Below are positions 51,895 through 63,678 of a stretch of 64,000 nucleotides of DNA, piece by piece. Origin of the DNA: Marsupella aquatica (taxonomy: Eukaryota > Marchantiophyta). The notes beneath the pieces were generated by a model. The model saw only the letters and a list, made by a program, of their open reading frames with translations, was not told the origin of the DNA and searched no databases. The position numbers and the translations under genes were made by a program. Location of the stretch: positions 19,964,001 to 20,028,000 of the forward strand of contig OZ316894.1 of assembly GCA_973895155.1 (NCBI GenBank), in the 5' to 3' direction. How positions within the stretch are numbered: position 1 is the first letter of the stretch; the number at the start of each line of letters is the position of its first letter.

Positions 51895-51972
51895 GAGTTA
51901 TGGTCTGGAGGCTTAACTCTAGAAGCCTAGGCCCCAACTCTAGCTTGTAGTTGGTGCTTTATAAGTAAGATG
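51895..51972 (+). repeat. Dispersed repeat, copy B (partner at 48788)
   Basis: Blocks gagttatggtctggaggct, actctagaagcctag and aactctagcttgtagttggt, then ataagtaagatg, match 48788-48866. It lies 22 bp beyond the outer end of repeat copy 3, so both may be parts of one element. Confidence 0.75.
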
Positions 51973-52140
51973 TTATTGTTCCTTGAAAATTCCCCAAATG
52001 GAGAGTAGACTCCTCTTTAAATGCAGCAGTTTGAGGTTCCCATGATATTGCACTGACTCATAGAGGGACAACCATAACCAGGAATGGAGGGAGGAGGGGT
52101 GAGTGACTTCATCAATCATTTCAACTACAGTGAATTATCA

Positions 52141-52304
52141 GGTGAGTTGGGCTTTAATCTTTAGAAAGTGAATGCAAAACCAACGCGTGCCATTTCAAAA
52201 AGATACCAGGCTAAGTTGTTGAGGTGAGTTGGGCTTTAATCTTTAGAAAGTGAATGCAAAACAAAAGTGTGCCATTTCAAAAAGATAGCAAGCTAAGTTA
52301 TTGA
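52141..52304. repeat. Tandem duplication, 82-bp unit
   Basis: Two adjacent 82-bp copies (52141-52222 and 52223-52304) start ggtgagttgggctttaatct and differ at only a handful of bases. It is a recent duplication in non-coding sequence. Confidence 0.9.
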
Positions 52305-55234
52305 GTACCCATGTCATAATTCCCATCAATAATTCTCGTCAAGTATCTTCAAAGCAGGGTTGGTCCAATTTTCTGAGCCTTTCAACATAGTAAGGACTCC
52401 CTGGTTCTTACCTAAACAATTGTTACTAGAAAATTGGCATGTGGGGATAGAAGTAAGAATTGTAGGCCTCTCATTTTTGGAAAATTCCAAAATTCCAAAA
52501 TTGTGGGCCTCTCATGTTTTTCTCATAATGACTAATGACTTAGACTAGTGACACTTAAGTTACTCAAAACCGAAAAATAATTTTGAGCTCTAGTTAAGAG
52601 GGGAGGGGATGAAATGTTCTCACAATTCTTAGATTCCATCACACTCTTGAGAATAGATAGCTTAGGGTCTAGGTATCTATAGTGCATGAAGAATCAATTC
52701 AATATAACTTGAAAAGAAGGACAAAACAAGATATTCTAACAAAGGATGGGCAAGATTGAAAAATAAATATGGACCTAAAGTGGGGGTCTCAAATAAGAAA
52801 ATTAAAAACGTTAAGAGGGGGAAAATATAATTCCAAAGTCCAAAATACAAAGGATACAGTTGTCTAAAACAAATTGAAACAAAAATCTCAATAAGACAAA
52901 GCAACCTGAGAAGGCTCTTAAATAACTTAACACGAAGGTTTGTCTTGGATTTGTTTTCTGGCAGTTCTAATGAATGCCCCCCGCTACTATAACAAGGCAA
53001 TTAACAAGATCTACCATCCAACCAACTGAACCACAACCCACATGTCAATCAACCCCATAGATCTTGGAGACCAGTTTTTTTTCTCTGGCTAACGTGCAAT
53101 GGTAGCATTTAAATGTGAGAATTGGTCAGACTTCACTTGAACTTGGGACACAATCTGACAAAACCATTACCAATAGAGTCCGTAAAGGCCTAAACTGTAC
53201 AAAGGAACTGTACTAGCTCAAAAGTGTATGACCCCAAATGTGTCAGGTCTCAAAATAATAAATGAAAGGTCCCCCACTAATTGGCCATTCTTTAGAGGGT
53301 GGTCCAAACTAATTTTTAACTAAAAGGTATGGCCCCATTTGCAAAACATGGGACCCACGGGGGGTCCACTAGGAAGGTGGCTAGCATGGGGATTCCCCAT
53401 GTAGCTTCTGTTTGAGTTTTCAGAGACTATCGTTCTCCCTATTATTGCCCAAAATGCTATGGATTTTGGGCAAACTTACGACTGAGGTGATTCAAAATCT
53501 TGACTGGGCTCCAAGAAAGCACTGAAAAATGCAATGGAAAAAAACTAATCCAAAAAGGACATTGAATATACAGTAAGGCATTACAGGATATAATGCCCTT
53601 GACAAAAAAGAGCTCCAGCTCTAGCTTCGAGGGACCTTTAATGCTCAATCATGACCTTATTATACTTTAACTGCCCATATATAGCATGTTCATCCTGGAA
53701 TAAGACTCCCTCTCCGAATCCAAGAGCCCCTGCTGGAGCTATGCACCGGTAATTCCCTGCAAAATACAAAGGGAAAAAGCACAAACGGCATCAAGGTTCC
53801 ATAGGGTGCTTTTCTGAAACGATGCTCGGCCCCAAATTCTACAAGAAAGGCTGTCGCCTCAATTGAGTGTAGTTGTACGTGGAAACCAGAATGTCGTCAT
53901 TTGGCCGCAGACATGTGCACACAATCGTACAGAACTGACGGCTATGTCGCCGTGCTGCTCGGCGGGCCCTGCCAACTCCCCATAATGCGCGCGATCATCT
54001 TCAGGAATCTAGAGATCCCGCCTTGGATTTGGACTTTGGCATACTGCAAAGTACCGGATGCGTTTGAGAAAGGAAGGAGAACAAGAGAAGCCGAGAAGGA
54101 GCTGCTGTAGCGAAGTCGTCACGGTTATTGGTATTCGCTTTGGATGGCGTTTCTGGTCCAATTTTTTTCGTGTTTCGAAGGGAGACGTTTTCGGGTTTGC
54201 CGGAGGTTTCATCAGGAAGCTTGTTCGTCCAGATGACGTTATAAAGGAGTGAGAGGTGATGACATGCGGACATAGCTTGGCCGACTAGCTGAGGAATCTG
54301 GGCTGGTCTTAATTTTAAAAGGTGTTTCTGTGAGTGTGAGCTTGAAGCAGCGGGAGTTGAGAAGCGATTCGCGTGAGGTGGCAGAAGGCATTAGATGTCG
54401 AGAATTGTGGTGGTCACGTTTGAGAAAGAATCAGGGACCTTACTTGGAGAACGATGCGGAGGAGCTGCTGATGAAGATTGTCGCCGGATGTTGTCCGGCT
54501 AATTAATTGCGTTGGTGTAGATGTCCCGAGGTTGCATGTATCGTGCAAGGTTGCGTTATTTGAGAGAGCGAGCAGGTTTCGGACTTTGACACCTACTGTA
54601 AGATAATTGTTAAGGGTAGGTTCGAAAGGATGTTGAGACGATTGTGGTGCTTCCATGAGAGTGGTTTGGTTCAGGTTATTTATTACTGTTCAGATTATTG
54701 TTTCTCGGAGGTGTGATCGGAAGGACCTGCTTTAGATAGGCCGCGGTTTACGAATTAGGTTCCGGGCAGGATGGGGAGGAGCTCGAGTTTCTTGACAGTA
54801 TCGCTAAGGCTTACAGTGGACCACTGCTTGTGAGGAGAGAAGAAATATATGTTCTATTGTTACGGTACGCTTCACATATTTTGGAAATGAATGGAAATTC
54901 CAGCTTCCCGTACCAATTCGTGGACGAGTTTTTATCTTTTGTCGGTGTACACCTTTGACGGTATCGGATAAGATTTCACACCACCGCTAGCTGGATTCCA
55001 GAATCCGTTGATCAGACGCACTTAGTTGGAGTTATGATATATGTGCACTCAATCTTAATTATCTGCATGATCCTTCTATTTGTTGCATGTAGGGCTCCGA
55101 CTGATGGCTCGAATTGTGACTTGAATTGACAATTTGTCAATCTTGCACTGATGCAGGAATTGCGTCTTCCTAGAACAATAGGGCGGAGGCTCAAGCGGAG
55201 TTACAGCAGCCGTTAGATTGCTGTCCCGGGGACC
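52305..55234. other. Intergenic and ZIP gene leader
   Basis: No gene is seen from 52.3 to 53.8 kb. From about 53.9 kb the base composition becomes more balanced. The stretch 54.0-55.23 kb is likely promoter and 5' leader of the ZIP gene, possibly with a leader intron: an acceptor-like ctgatgcag occurs near 55156. Frames here are short and lack domains. Confidence 0.4.
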
Positions 55235-56862
55235 ATGGACTACGCCATTGCCTGCCATACTGAAATGGATGAGGATGAAAGGGACTCAGCTGCGGCCTTG
55301 CACCTGAAGGTGATCGGCGTGGGAGTCATATTCATAGCAGGCGTGTTGGGTGTATCGCTACCTTTCATTGGCAGGGGATTAAGATTCATCGGCACGGAAG
55401 GGAATATTTTTTTCGTATCCAGAGCGTTTGCCGCTGGGGTCATTCTTGCGACCGCTTTTGTGCATATTTTGCCGGAAGGGGTGGAAGCTCTCCGAAACCC
55501 CTGCCTGCCGGAATTGTTTTTGTCTTTCCCTTTCGGAGGATTCGTAGCCATGCTCAGTGCACTGACCACAATGCTCGTTGACAACATTTGCACCGACTAC
55601 TACGAGGATCTGCACTCTCACCAAAAACATGCCGGAGATTGCGAGCGTCAGCCGTTGATCAGTAAGACTGCCGCATCCGTTGACGGAAGGCCAGATAGGC
55701 GATTTTTAAGGGAGAAGTCCTTGTTACGCCTAGGCAGCCACCACGCTGAAGCTATCGTCTCTATGAAGAAACTTGCCTCGGAGAATTCAATTGGAACCAT
55801 TCGGCATGTCCAGGAAATTGGGGTGGTGGTTGAACATCACCTTTCTAACGAGGAACAGGCCCAGATTAGGAATGTTGTCATTTTGCAGGTACGGTAAGTC
55901 CTCAGCTGAGACATTATACCAAATCCTTCTACTTTACTGTGTTTGACTTGTCGTTGACCTCTGTTCTTTGAAACTATTGCTTCAAGGTACTGATAGGTTT
56001 GTGAATCTAAGAAGTCATCGGGAACCTGGAAGTCCAATCCGAGTAGAGTCGGTTTGAATCTAGAAGTCATAGTGGATCAGGAAGCCGAGTCTTAAACAGT
56101 AAGTTTAGGAGTGCAGGTTGACTTCTGCGGATGACTAGTGTCTCCCTCGTTGAGTCTTGAGAGTGGACTCCTTTTGATTAATTTTAAATCACTCACTTTT
56201 GCAAACTGTCTCGTGAGCAGGTATTGGAGGTGGCCGTAATTTCACATTCTTTCATTATCGGATTGTCACTGGGGATCTCGGAAAATCCCCGTTTAATCAC
56301 ACCACTGCTTGCTGCCCTTTCCTTTCACCAGTTTTTCGAAGGTTTTGCTCTAGGTGGCTCGATCTGTCAGGTTTGCTCCCGTCACTGTGCTCTGCTTGTG
56401 AGTTCATGTCCTGCTTTTGAGGTCCGAGTTAACCTTCCTTTCTGAGCAAGTTTACTAGATGTCAAAACATCATTGACATTTTACCGTTCCAAAGGAAACA
56501 GTTTAGATCAGTTGAGGGGCTGTCGTTGAGCAGTCGTTCGAATGTGGTCAATGCAGGCAGGCTTTGAGTGCAGTTCTTCAACTTTAAGAGCTGGGCTCTT
56601 CGCAATAACCACGCCAATGGGGATCGTGGCCGGAATCGGTATAACTTCGAGCTATCGGGCAAACACGGCGAAGGCTGTGATCTTGGAGGGACTGTTCGAG
56701 TGTGCTTCGGCGGGAATTTTGATCTACATGGCTCTCGTAGCTCTCATAGCCCCAGATTTTCGGAGCGATCGTATTCGGGGCAATCGTCAGCTGCAGCTTT
56801 GCTCCTATGTCGCTCTGTTTTGCGGGACTCTTGCTATGTCTTCTCTCGCATATTGGGCATGA
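55235..56862 (+). CDS. ZIP family metal (Zn/Fe) transporter, 3 exons
   Basis: ZIP proteins move zinc, iron or similar divalent metals into the cytosol. Exons 55235-55888, 56221-56370 and 56557-56862 give 369 residues plus stop. The eight-helix pattern is visible: [21 protein letters not shown] (helix I), [19 protein letters not shown] (II, with the FVHILP motif), [18 protein letters not shown] (III), a variable cytosolic loop (about 122-215), then helix [20 protein letters not shown] (His227) and helix [18 protein letters not shown] (His254, Glu258), which carry the metal site. Helices VI-VIII follow and the end SLAYWA is characteristic of the IRT/ZIP subfamily. The loop is less His-rich than in many relatives (HSHQKH is its main cluster), so the metal cannot be deduced. 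Exon 3 starts after the acceptor tcaatgcag. A homologue with FEG helices makes the family certain. Confidence 0.95.
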
Positions 56863-58503
56863 GAGTTATCGCGCAGAGTTTTTTGTGGCTGTTGTTTCTG
56901 AAATCCTTGTACAGAAAGAAAATCATCGTAGCATAGGCAAGATAGCAACTCGGCCATTGCGGAGAAGCTTCATCCCGATCTCCAAAATCCGAACAGTAGC
57001 ACTGGCAGGAACGATAAATACGGTGCTTTCAATTAAGCTTGTTTGGAGACGGGGCCCGGGTCATGCTGCGCTCCTGAGAAGAAGAGCACGAGATGTCTAT
57101 TGGAGTGCAGGGCCATCTGCAGAAGGCTCTTTGAGGAAAATAGGGACAACCGATGCAGTCTCAACTTCACAAGACACATCACGGGGATCAATCCCAAGAA
57201 AAACCATGCCAGTAAAACTCTCTTCGACGAGTTTCCATAGACAGAAAGTGTGACGAGAATATCCAAGTTACTCTCGTCGAAGAGCTTACAAAGAAAGTGT
57301 GCATAGAATGATCAATTGGATACATTTGATTTGAAATACACCCATTGTAGAATAGACCAGATACAATTGATACCTGTACGTAAAGACAATTGACCATCGC
57401 CGTGATGCAGAGCCATGATTTGAAACCAGTTTAGATGCAAGGTTGTAATTTAACATTCTAACATCAGATAGAAACTTTAGAGAAACTTGATAGAAATTTC
57501 AGCACTGATTAGGATAATAGGCCATGACAGAGTCCAGATGGCTCAAAGCCTCTTCTTCGAACTGGAAAAAAAGTGTAATATGGGACTATTCGAGTTAAAA
57601 AGTTGCCATGGTTCTTGCGCATTACGCATCACGGCTAGGTACATGGACGCATTGACATCAATTAATATCCAAGATTTGAAATAACGGTCTGACTGTAATC
57701 ACGCTTCGCATGGACTAATCTCATGGAGCAACAGTTGTTTTTGCATGATTAGAGGGATATCGCTTCCGCTTTGGCTGTTCTTCAAGGAGGGAGATGGGGT
57801 TTAGCCGACTACCTACATCAAGACCCCGACTACCTACATCAAGACCGCAGGTCTCCATCATCCCAATTTTATTGTACCTGCTATTTACATAAGCTATCGA
57901 ACCTCCTAAGTTGTAGTCCTCTGCGAAAACTGTCATAAAAGAGACGTCAATGGAAGACATGTCGCTATATGTTAGCAAATGGAATCCCCTGTCCACGGAG
58001 TTATTAAGCTAGCTCAAGATCTTGAATACTGGAATAAAGCCAATCTAAACAATCATCGTTGCAATGATCTAAGCAGCAGAGAGACCTGAATTCTCTGTCA
58101 AGCTGGCTGGTGGGTCTTGCGAAGATCCTAAGGCCCAAGACGAGGAATGCTTGGCCGCGCGAGCTTGGATCGGGCACTCTTCCAAAATGTTCAAACATAC
58201 ATTTCTGAAATGTACAGCTCTATACATCGAGAAACTCTAATTCAAAAGGCCACCGAAATTGACTACCGACAAATTTTAATCCCGCATTGTATCTAGAGAG
58301 CTCTTGCAAACAGAAGGCAAGCTACAGACGCAACACCTCTTGGTTACCAGATGACATGCTGAAGCCCCAGATTGTTGCTCTTCCGAAAATCCAGGGTTTG
58401 GTCAGGATCCTCCTGTTTCAAACAGACAGCTGTAGAGCCATGGACATGAGTTGAAGGATCTACTTGAACCAACAGGATTGCCATAAAGATTAATTTACTC
58501 CGG
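56863..58503. other. Intergenic between convergent ZIP and ALDH6 genes
   Basis: This is 3' flank of both genes. A short direct duplication, gactacctacatcaagacc, occurs twice about 22 bp apart at 57807-57846. No coding sequence is recognised. The frame 56807-57253 overlaps the ZIP end in another frame and has no family resemblance. Confidence 0.5.
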
Positions 58504-60204
58504 TCATTCCTTCTGTCCGGTGGGAAACGACATTGTCACTCCTTGGTCTTTCTCCTTCCAGGAAGCAGTTACAGTTTTGATTTGCGTGAAGAAATTGGTA
58601 CCGGCTTTGCCATAGAAGTTGAGGTCCCCAGCAAACGAAGCTTTCCACCCTGTGAAGGAGAAAAACGGGAGAGGGACTGGGATGGGTACATTGATCCCAA
58701 CCTGACCGACGTCTACATTGTGCTGGAAGAAGCGTGCTGCAGCTCCTGACCGAGTGAAAATTGCCGTTCCGTTGCCATACTTGTTGTTATTCACAATTGC
58801 GATGGCATCGTCCAAACTTCCAGCCTTCATGCACAGCAACACAGGGCCAAAGATCTCTTGCTTGTAGCACTCCATGTCAGGCGTAACATCTGCTAAGATG
58901 GTCGGACCGACAAAATTCCCCTCTTCATAGCCCTCCACCTTCACTTTGCGCCCATCCAAAACGAGCCTCGCCCCACTCTGCACACCGCTCTCCACGAGCC
59001 TGCAAATTCTCTCTTTCGCCTGTTTGCTAATCACAGGGCCCACATCAGCTCCCGGTTCTGTTCCTGCAGTCACTCTCAACTTCTCGGCCTTACTCTTCAG
59101 AGCCTCTTCCCACTTCTTTGAGTCTCCCACAAACACAGCCGTGCTCAGAGCCATACATCTCTGCCCAGCTGCTCCAAATGAAGCTCCAACGAGAGCATTC
59201 AGAGTTGTATCCGGAATTGCATCCGGCATTATCACTGCATGATTCTTTGCCCCCATATTGCACTGGATCCTCTTGCCTGTTAGGGATGCCCTGGCATAAA
59301 TGTGCATTCCTGCCGCATCGGAGCCAACAAATGAAATGGCTTTGATGTCCGGATGGTCACAGATCATGTTTACCACTTCGTGAGTCCCATGGACAACGTT
59401 CAAAACCCCTGGAGGAAGCCCAGCCTCTGCTGCTAGCTCTGCCAGCAGCATGGCTGCTCCAGGGTCCTTTTCAGAAGGCTTGAGGATGAAAGTGTTACCA
59501 GTGGAGACGGCCATGGGGAACATCCAGAGGGGAATCATGGCAGGGAAATTGAAGGGGCAAATGCCTGCACAGACACCCAGTGGTTGGCGAATGCTATAGG
59601 TATCAATATTTGACGAGACATTTTCGATGTACTCCCCCATCTGCTGGTTAGCAATTCCACAGGCCTGCTCCACCACCTCCAAGCCTCGAAAAACATCTCC
59701 CCTGGCATCAGCCAGCGTCTTCCCCTGCTCAGTAGTCACATTCAAAGCCAGCTTCTCCATGTCTCTTCGGATGAGCTCCTGCAGCTTGAGCATCACTCTT
59801 TGCCGGGTCGTCACTGGAGTGCTCCTCCATGTGAGGAACGCTTTCTTTGCCGTAGAGACTGCTGCCTCAAATTCCTGAGAGGTGGTTAGAGGGAGCCTGG
59901 ACACCACCTCCTGGGTTGCTGGATTGACCACATCGATAAACTCCACAGCCTGTGATTTTACAAACTCTCCGTCCAGATATAATTTCACTTCCGGTGGAGG
60001 TACAGCTTTTTCTGCCACTGCTGTGGAGAACTGGCTCCTATAATGGCGCCTGTAATTGCACTCGATATCTCCTAGACCTCCATTTCGCTCAATCGTCGAA
60101 GATGTTGCAGAAAGGGCTCGAGAGCCATACCTGAGCAAAGGCACCACACCACGAGCGCTGCTCCAGCTTCTCTGCAGTAGAGTTCCCACGACCGCCCTCA
60201 ACAT
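58504..60204 (-). CDS. ALDH6B2: Methylmalonate-semialdehyde dehydrogenase (acylating), mitochondrial, intronless
   Basis: The enzyme converts (methyl)malonate semialdehyde, NAD+ and CoA to propionyl-CoA or acetyl-CoA in valine and pyrimidine breakdown in mitochondria. The single open frame has 566 residues. Residues 1-60 are Arg/Ser-rich with few acidic residues, as in a mitochondrial presequence. The catalytic domain starts about [14 protein letters not shown]. Key marks: PFNFP (217-221, Asn219), KPSE (242-245), FVGS (292-295), and the catalytic Cys350 in [12 protein letters not shown]. The CoA-dependent ALDH6 class is also shown by [20 protein letters not shown] and by the end [20 protein letters not shown]. 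Length and all core motifs are intact. The frame runs through with no intron, which is unusual because ALDH6 genes of flowering plants have many introns. It may be a retrogene, or the lineage may have lost introns. The ATG at 60204 is the first in frame. Confidence 0.97.
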   Translation of the reverse strand: MLRAVVGTLLQRSWSSARGVVPLLRYGSRALSATSSTIERNGGLGDIECNYRRHYRSQFSTAVAEKAVPPPEVKLYLDGEFVKSQAVEFIDVVNPATQEVVSRLPLTTSQEFEAAVSTAKKAFLTWRSTPVTTRQRVMLKLQELIRRDMEKLALNVTTEQGKTLADARGDVFRGLEVVEQACGIANQQMGEYIENVSSNIDTYSIRQPLGVCAGICPFNFPAMIPLWMFPMAVSTGNTFILKPSEKDPGAAMLLAELAAEAGLPPGVLNVVHGTHEVVNMICDHPDIKAISFVGSDAAGMHIYARASLTGKRIQCNMGAKNHAVIMPDAIPDTTLNALVGASFGAAGQRCMALSTAVFVGDSKKWEEALKSKAEKLRVTAGTEPGADVGPVISKQAKERICRLVESGVQSGARLVLDGRKVKVEGYEEGNFVGPTILADVTPDMECYKQEIFGPVLLCMKAGSLDDAIAIVNNNKYGNGTAIFTRSGAAARFFQHNVDVGQVGINVPIPVPLPFFSFTGWKASFAGDLNFYGKAGTNFFTQIKTVTASWKEKDQGVTMSFPTGQKE

Positions 60205-62330
60205 CTTCCCTGCACCTCACTCTAAATTCCCTCCTAGCCCTAATTCCCTACTTGCTGAAATTCTCCGTGATGATGCTCAAACCGTTGGTAGCTCCACAAC
60301 AGTAGCGGCCCAAAATCTGGCCAACGATATTCCGTTAGAAAGCAGTTCAACCCGTGCGAAAGTTTCGGTGAGAAACTTCGTAGCTGAATTCCAACCACGA
60401 AACTAGTCACCAAATTTCGAAGCTCAGATGCTCTTTCATCTCACCGCTATCAAAACCTACTGCTGCTCAGGGAAACAATCACAATGTCTGACAAATTCAA
60501 TAACGAGACGTTCCCACTATGAAAGTGGCCAGAACTCGAAAAAGAACTCTGGTGAGGATAAGAGAGAACCCTAGCATTAACATACGGATGAGAACTACCG
60601 GAGTTTGTGACAGAGCCAAAGCAACTACCTAAAATTTCCAGAATACCAGCTGATTCAAAAATGCGAGAACGAACACCAGAGAGGATCAATGGCAAATCAG
60701 CAAGATGCTAGACCCCCCTACTTCTACCCTAGCTGGGAAGCCAAAGCAATTGACGATGCCTGCAATTGTCCATAATGCGAACTATGGATAATGTAATACA
60801 CCCAGAGAGATCCTTAAGGAGGATTCCTGGCGAGAAGTTTCCAGAATGATAACTCCGAACACGATAGAACACTAGAGAAGGTGAATGGCGAGAACTTACC
60901 GAAGAAGGCAAGATCACAGACCCCAAGAAAAACCCAGGAATATCAACAACATTGAGAGTTTCCCAAAATGGTAGGCACAACGACAGTTTCAGTGGAAGAA
61001 AACCCAGTGAAACATGACAGCAGTGGCATGAAGGCAAAAGAATCAAACGCGGGACACGGCTCTGAAGGGCACGACTCGTAGGCTCTTGTTCTTCGTACTA
61101 TCCCCTCCTCATTGTCTCAAGCTTTGGGGCCACAATGGCATCCTACTTTACGGTACTTCAGGTGTGTACAACGTGAACAGTTATCAAATGGAAGGTGAAC
61201 AGATTTACTTGAAAAAGTTCCAAAAAACTACAACAGAAAACTGGAGACCTAAGTTATCAAATGGAAAATTAAAAATTGAACAAAAAAGGAAGGTAAGACT
61301 CCTGACTGCGATCTAGCTCGCTCGAGGTACACCGAAGCAAAGAGAAGAGAAGAGAAGAGAACAAGAGAAGAAGAGTGAAGTGAACAGAATAGCAGGCATT
61401 GATGGAATTGGTTGGAGGGGATTAGTTTCGACCTGCTAGAGCTGGCTGTTGACCGAAATTGGTTAGCACATTTTTAATCAATCGGCAGCAGCATCTTCTC
61501 CGGCCGAAGTTGGATGAAGGGGGTTCCACGGCAGAGCACAACACAATCTGTGATTGATCCTATGTGAATTTCTTGCTGGATTTCTTTCCGCCTCTTGTGT
61601 TATTGTGATTATTTGAAGAATCGCAGTGCAGTGCTCGGGATGGGCGTACGGCCTTGAACAGGATTGGGATGAAAGTGATGGATGATCGGACTAGAGTGGG
61701 AGTGGGACAGCGTTTTTTTTCAGTGATGAAAAATTGCCAAATTCTACCTTAGTGAAATCTTGGCCACCATAAAACTTGGTTTTTTCTGTCTTGGATTAGC
61801 CAATTTCCCACTGCCATAGACCCCACTACCCATAATCTGACCGTTATCTTTTACTTAGAGAGATCTAAGGACCAGAAATTAATCTAGGGAAAATTAGATA
61901 AGAAATATTCTTTAACATATTCGCCAAAATTTGGTAGGTCTTTGGTGTTTGATTAGCCGATTTCCAACTGCCACAGACCCCACTAGCCACAATCTGACCA
62001 GGGATCAGAAATTAACCTACGAAAATAAAATAAATAATATTATTAACATCTTCTCTTTCACCCAGGGTAACATTCGCCACAAAGAAAATGAGAGAAAGTT
62101 AAAACATTACAATGATTGAGTAGGTGTGAAGTGGAGGGGACACTTGAGTAGGTATGAGTCGGAGGGGACACTTTATGGTGAGGTGGTTAATGCAGGCTGG
62201 CCCTGCAATTAAGAGTGGGTGGTTCTTACTTCTTACAATATGGATTACAATATGGATGAGGGAGTGAGTTTAGAGGTTAGGGTTTAATTTTGGTTTTTCG
62301 TGCTGTGATATATATAGTGAGTAGGCCTAA

Positions 62331-62452
62331 ACTTTAAAACACCACTGTCCATATAAAAAGATAAGTGTCCAAGACTCCTCACTTTTTCATATTTTCTCCT
62401 CTAGTATGAGACTTTGCTCCATAATTTCAGGGTACTAAAAATGGTGAAACCC
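62331..62452 (+). repeat. Dispersed repeat, copy B (partner at 17290)
   Basis: It has the same block order as 17290-17399: ttaaa-accact, ccatataaaa, gtgtccaagact, ttttctcctctag, gactttgctc, then aaaaatggtgaaacc. It is slightly longer because of an insertion in the cactttttcatatttt part. Confidence 0.7.
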
Positions 62453-62569
62453 GGTGTAACCAGGTTTTGTCATGGATAGTGGCGCTTTAAAGCCACTACT
62501 GTAGTTAAATCAGTACCTGGGATGAACTTGACCACGAGTCCCACTTCAATTCATGCTAGGGCTTTGATG

Positions 62570-62710
62570 TGTGTGGGGCTCTGGGGGTACAGTTGGCCAA
62601 CGGTTCGCTCCTTTTGTTCTGTCGCTTTGTATCTGGTTGTATTGGACTTTTTATCCCCCACTCTCCCTGGGGTTTCACGGTATTAAAATCTATGAAAAAT
62701 CCATTCCAGG
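62570..62710 (+). mobile_element. LINE 3'-end fragment
   Basis: The stretch ctttgtatctggttgtattg, cccccactctccctggggtt, tcacggtattaaaatctatg, then aaaaatcc, parallels the tail at 36255-36415. Only the untranslated 3' end is left. It directly follows dispersed repeat copy B and may belong to the same element. Confidence 0.45.
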
Positions 62711-63011
62711 AAAAGTTTATCCTACCTTCACAACACTCTTTTTCTTTGATGATTTTCCACATTTCTTAGCAAAAGATTTCACATTTTACATCTTTTGCAA
62801 ACATACATCTTTTTGGTATCCACATTTCTTAGCAAAAGATCATATGACAAGATCATATGACATTTTTTACCCAAAGATGGGGTATCGAGTTATCTTTTTT
62901 ATATATATCACCCTTGTTGCAGAGAATTTCTGAATTCTACTTAATCTGGGCCAATGGCTGACTGTAGTGTATTAGGGTGTGTCACAGTAACACCATAAAT
63001 GAGATTTTGCA

Positions 63012-63188
63012 GAGGTCATAAAAGTGCTTTATGGCCAGGAGAATTATGGGCTACCTAAATACAAACCCCACAAGAATCTTACATAAAAGAATTTAAACCC
63101 ATAACACTTTGTGTCATATGAGGTCATAAAAGTGCTTTATGGGCAGGAGAGTTACTAGGAACCTAAATACAAGTCCCATAAGAATCTC
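63012..63188. repeat. Direct repeat, 68-bp copies 109 bp apart
   Basis: Copies 63012-63079 and 63121-63188 share aggtcataaaagtgctttat, gg[c/g]caggagagtta-like text, acctaaatacaa and agaatct. Non-coding. Confidence 0.8.
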
Positions 63189-63228
63189 AACTAAATGCAA
63201 GCCACATATTAAGAGTTTTGGTTCTAAA

Positions 63229-63398
63229 CTTGACACGCCCAATAGATATCTTAGGGGAGAAAAGCATTACACTTTGCTTCTGGGAGAAACTTGACACGCC
63301 CATTAGGGGAGAAAAGCATTACACTTTGCTTGTGGGAGAAACCTGACACGCCCATTAGATAGCTTAGGGGAGAAATTTGACACGCCCTATTAGATAGG
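63229..63398. repeat. Tandem repeat with ttgacacgcccattag core, about 61-bp unit
   Basis: The motif [t/c]tgacacgccc starts at 63230, 63291, 63352 and 63378. The first three units share aggggagaaaagcattacac, tttgctt and gtgggagaaac. The fourth unit is shortened. The array ends just before the kinase stop codon, so it is probably in its 3' flank. Confidence 0.85.
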
Positions 63399-63425
63399 AG
63401 CAGGAGTCCTTCAATCGGCCGGCCT

Positions 63426-63678
63426 TCAGTCACTTTCAGATCCACACAGGGCTGTAACTGATGTCAGTGATCTGGACCTCCGCAACCGCCTCTGCAGCCC
63501 ACACGGTGCAGGACGAATGCAGAACTGCCTCATTGTCGAGACTTTGTACACAACGGATTGCATTGCGCTACTCAATGTTGGGTTCCGCATTGCATCCTCT
63601 ATTTGCTCTAGACGCTCGATAATCGTATCAAAGGAAGGGCGGTTGCCCGGATACCGATGACAACACTTCTGTATCATC
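63426..63678 (-). CDS. Protein kinase, C-terminal exon (partial, gene continues beyond window)
   Basis: The exon begins at 63678 after the acceptor tgtgaacag (minus strand), with one base completing the previous codon, and ends at a TGA. It encodes MIQKCCHRYPGNRPSFDTI, then IERLEQIEDAMRN, and a basic tail (LQRRLRRSRSLTSVTALCGS). The pattern I-x2-C-x6-P-x2-RP-SF-x-II-x2-LE is kinase subdomain XI of plant Ser/Thr/Tyr kinases of the Raf-like MAPKKK type. Trp, usual after the first Cys, is Cys here. The catalytic lobes lie to the right of the window. Family is fairly sure, subfamily is not. Confidence 0.75.

Larger units (their letters stand above)
60205..63425. other. Intergenic with repeats
   Basis: The first few hundred bases hold the leader and promoter of the minus-strand ALDH6 gene. 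An agaga-rich stretch lies at 61341-61378. From 62.3 kb there is a copy of the dispersed repeat, a LINE-tail-like stretch and two tandem repeats. The frames 60450-60695 and 60729-61046 on the minus strand show no domains. Confidence 0.5.

Noticed and set aside
58946-59242. Long + strand open frames across the ALDH6 gene
   Set aside because: They are antisense shadows of a strongly conserved minus-strand coding sequence.
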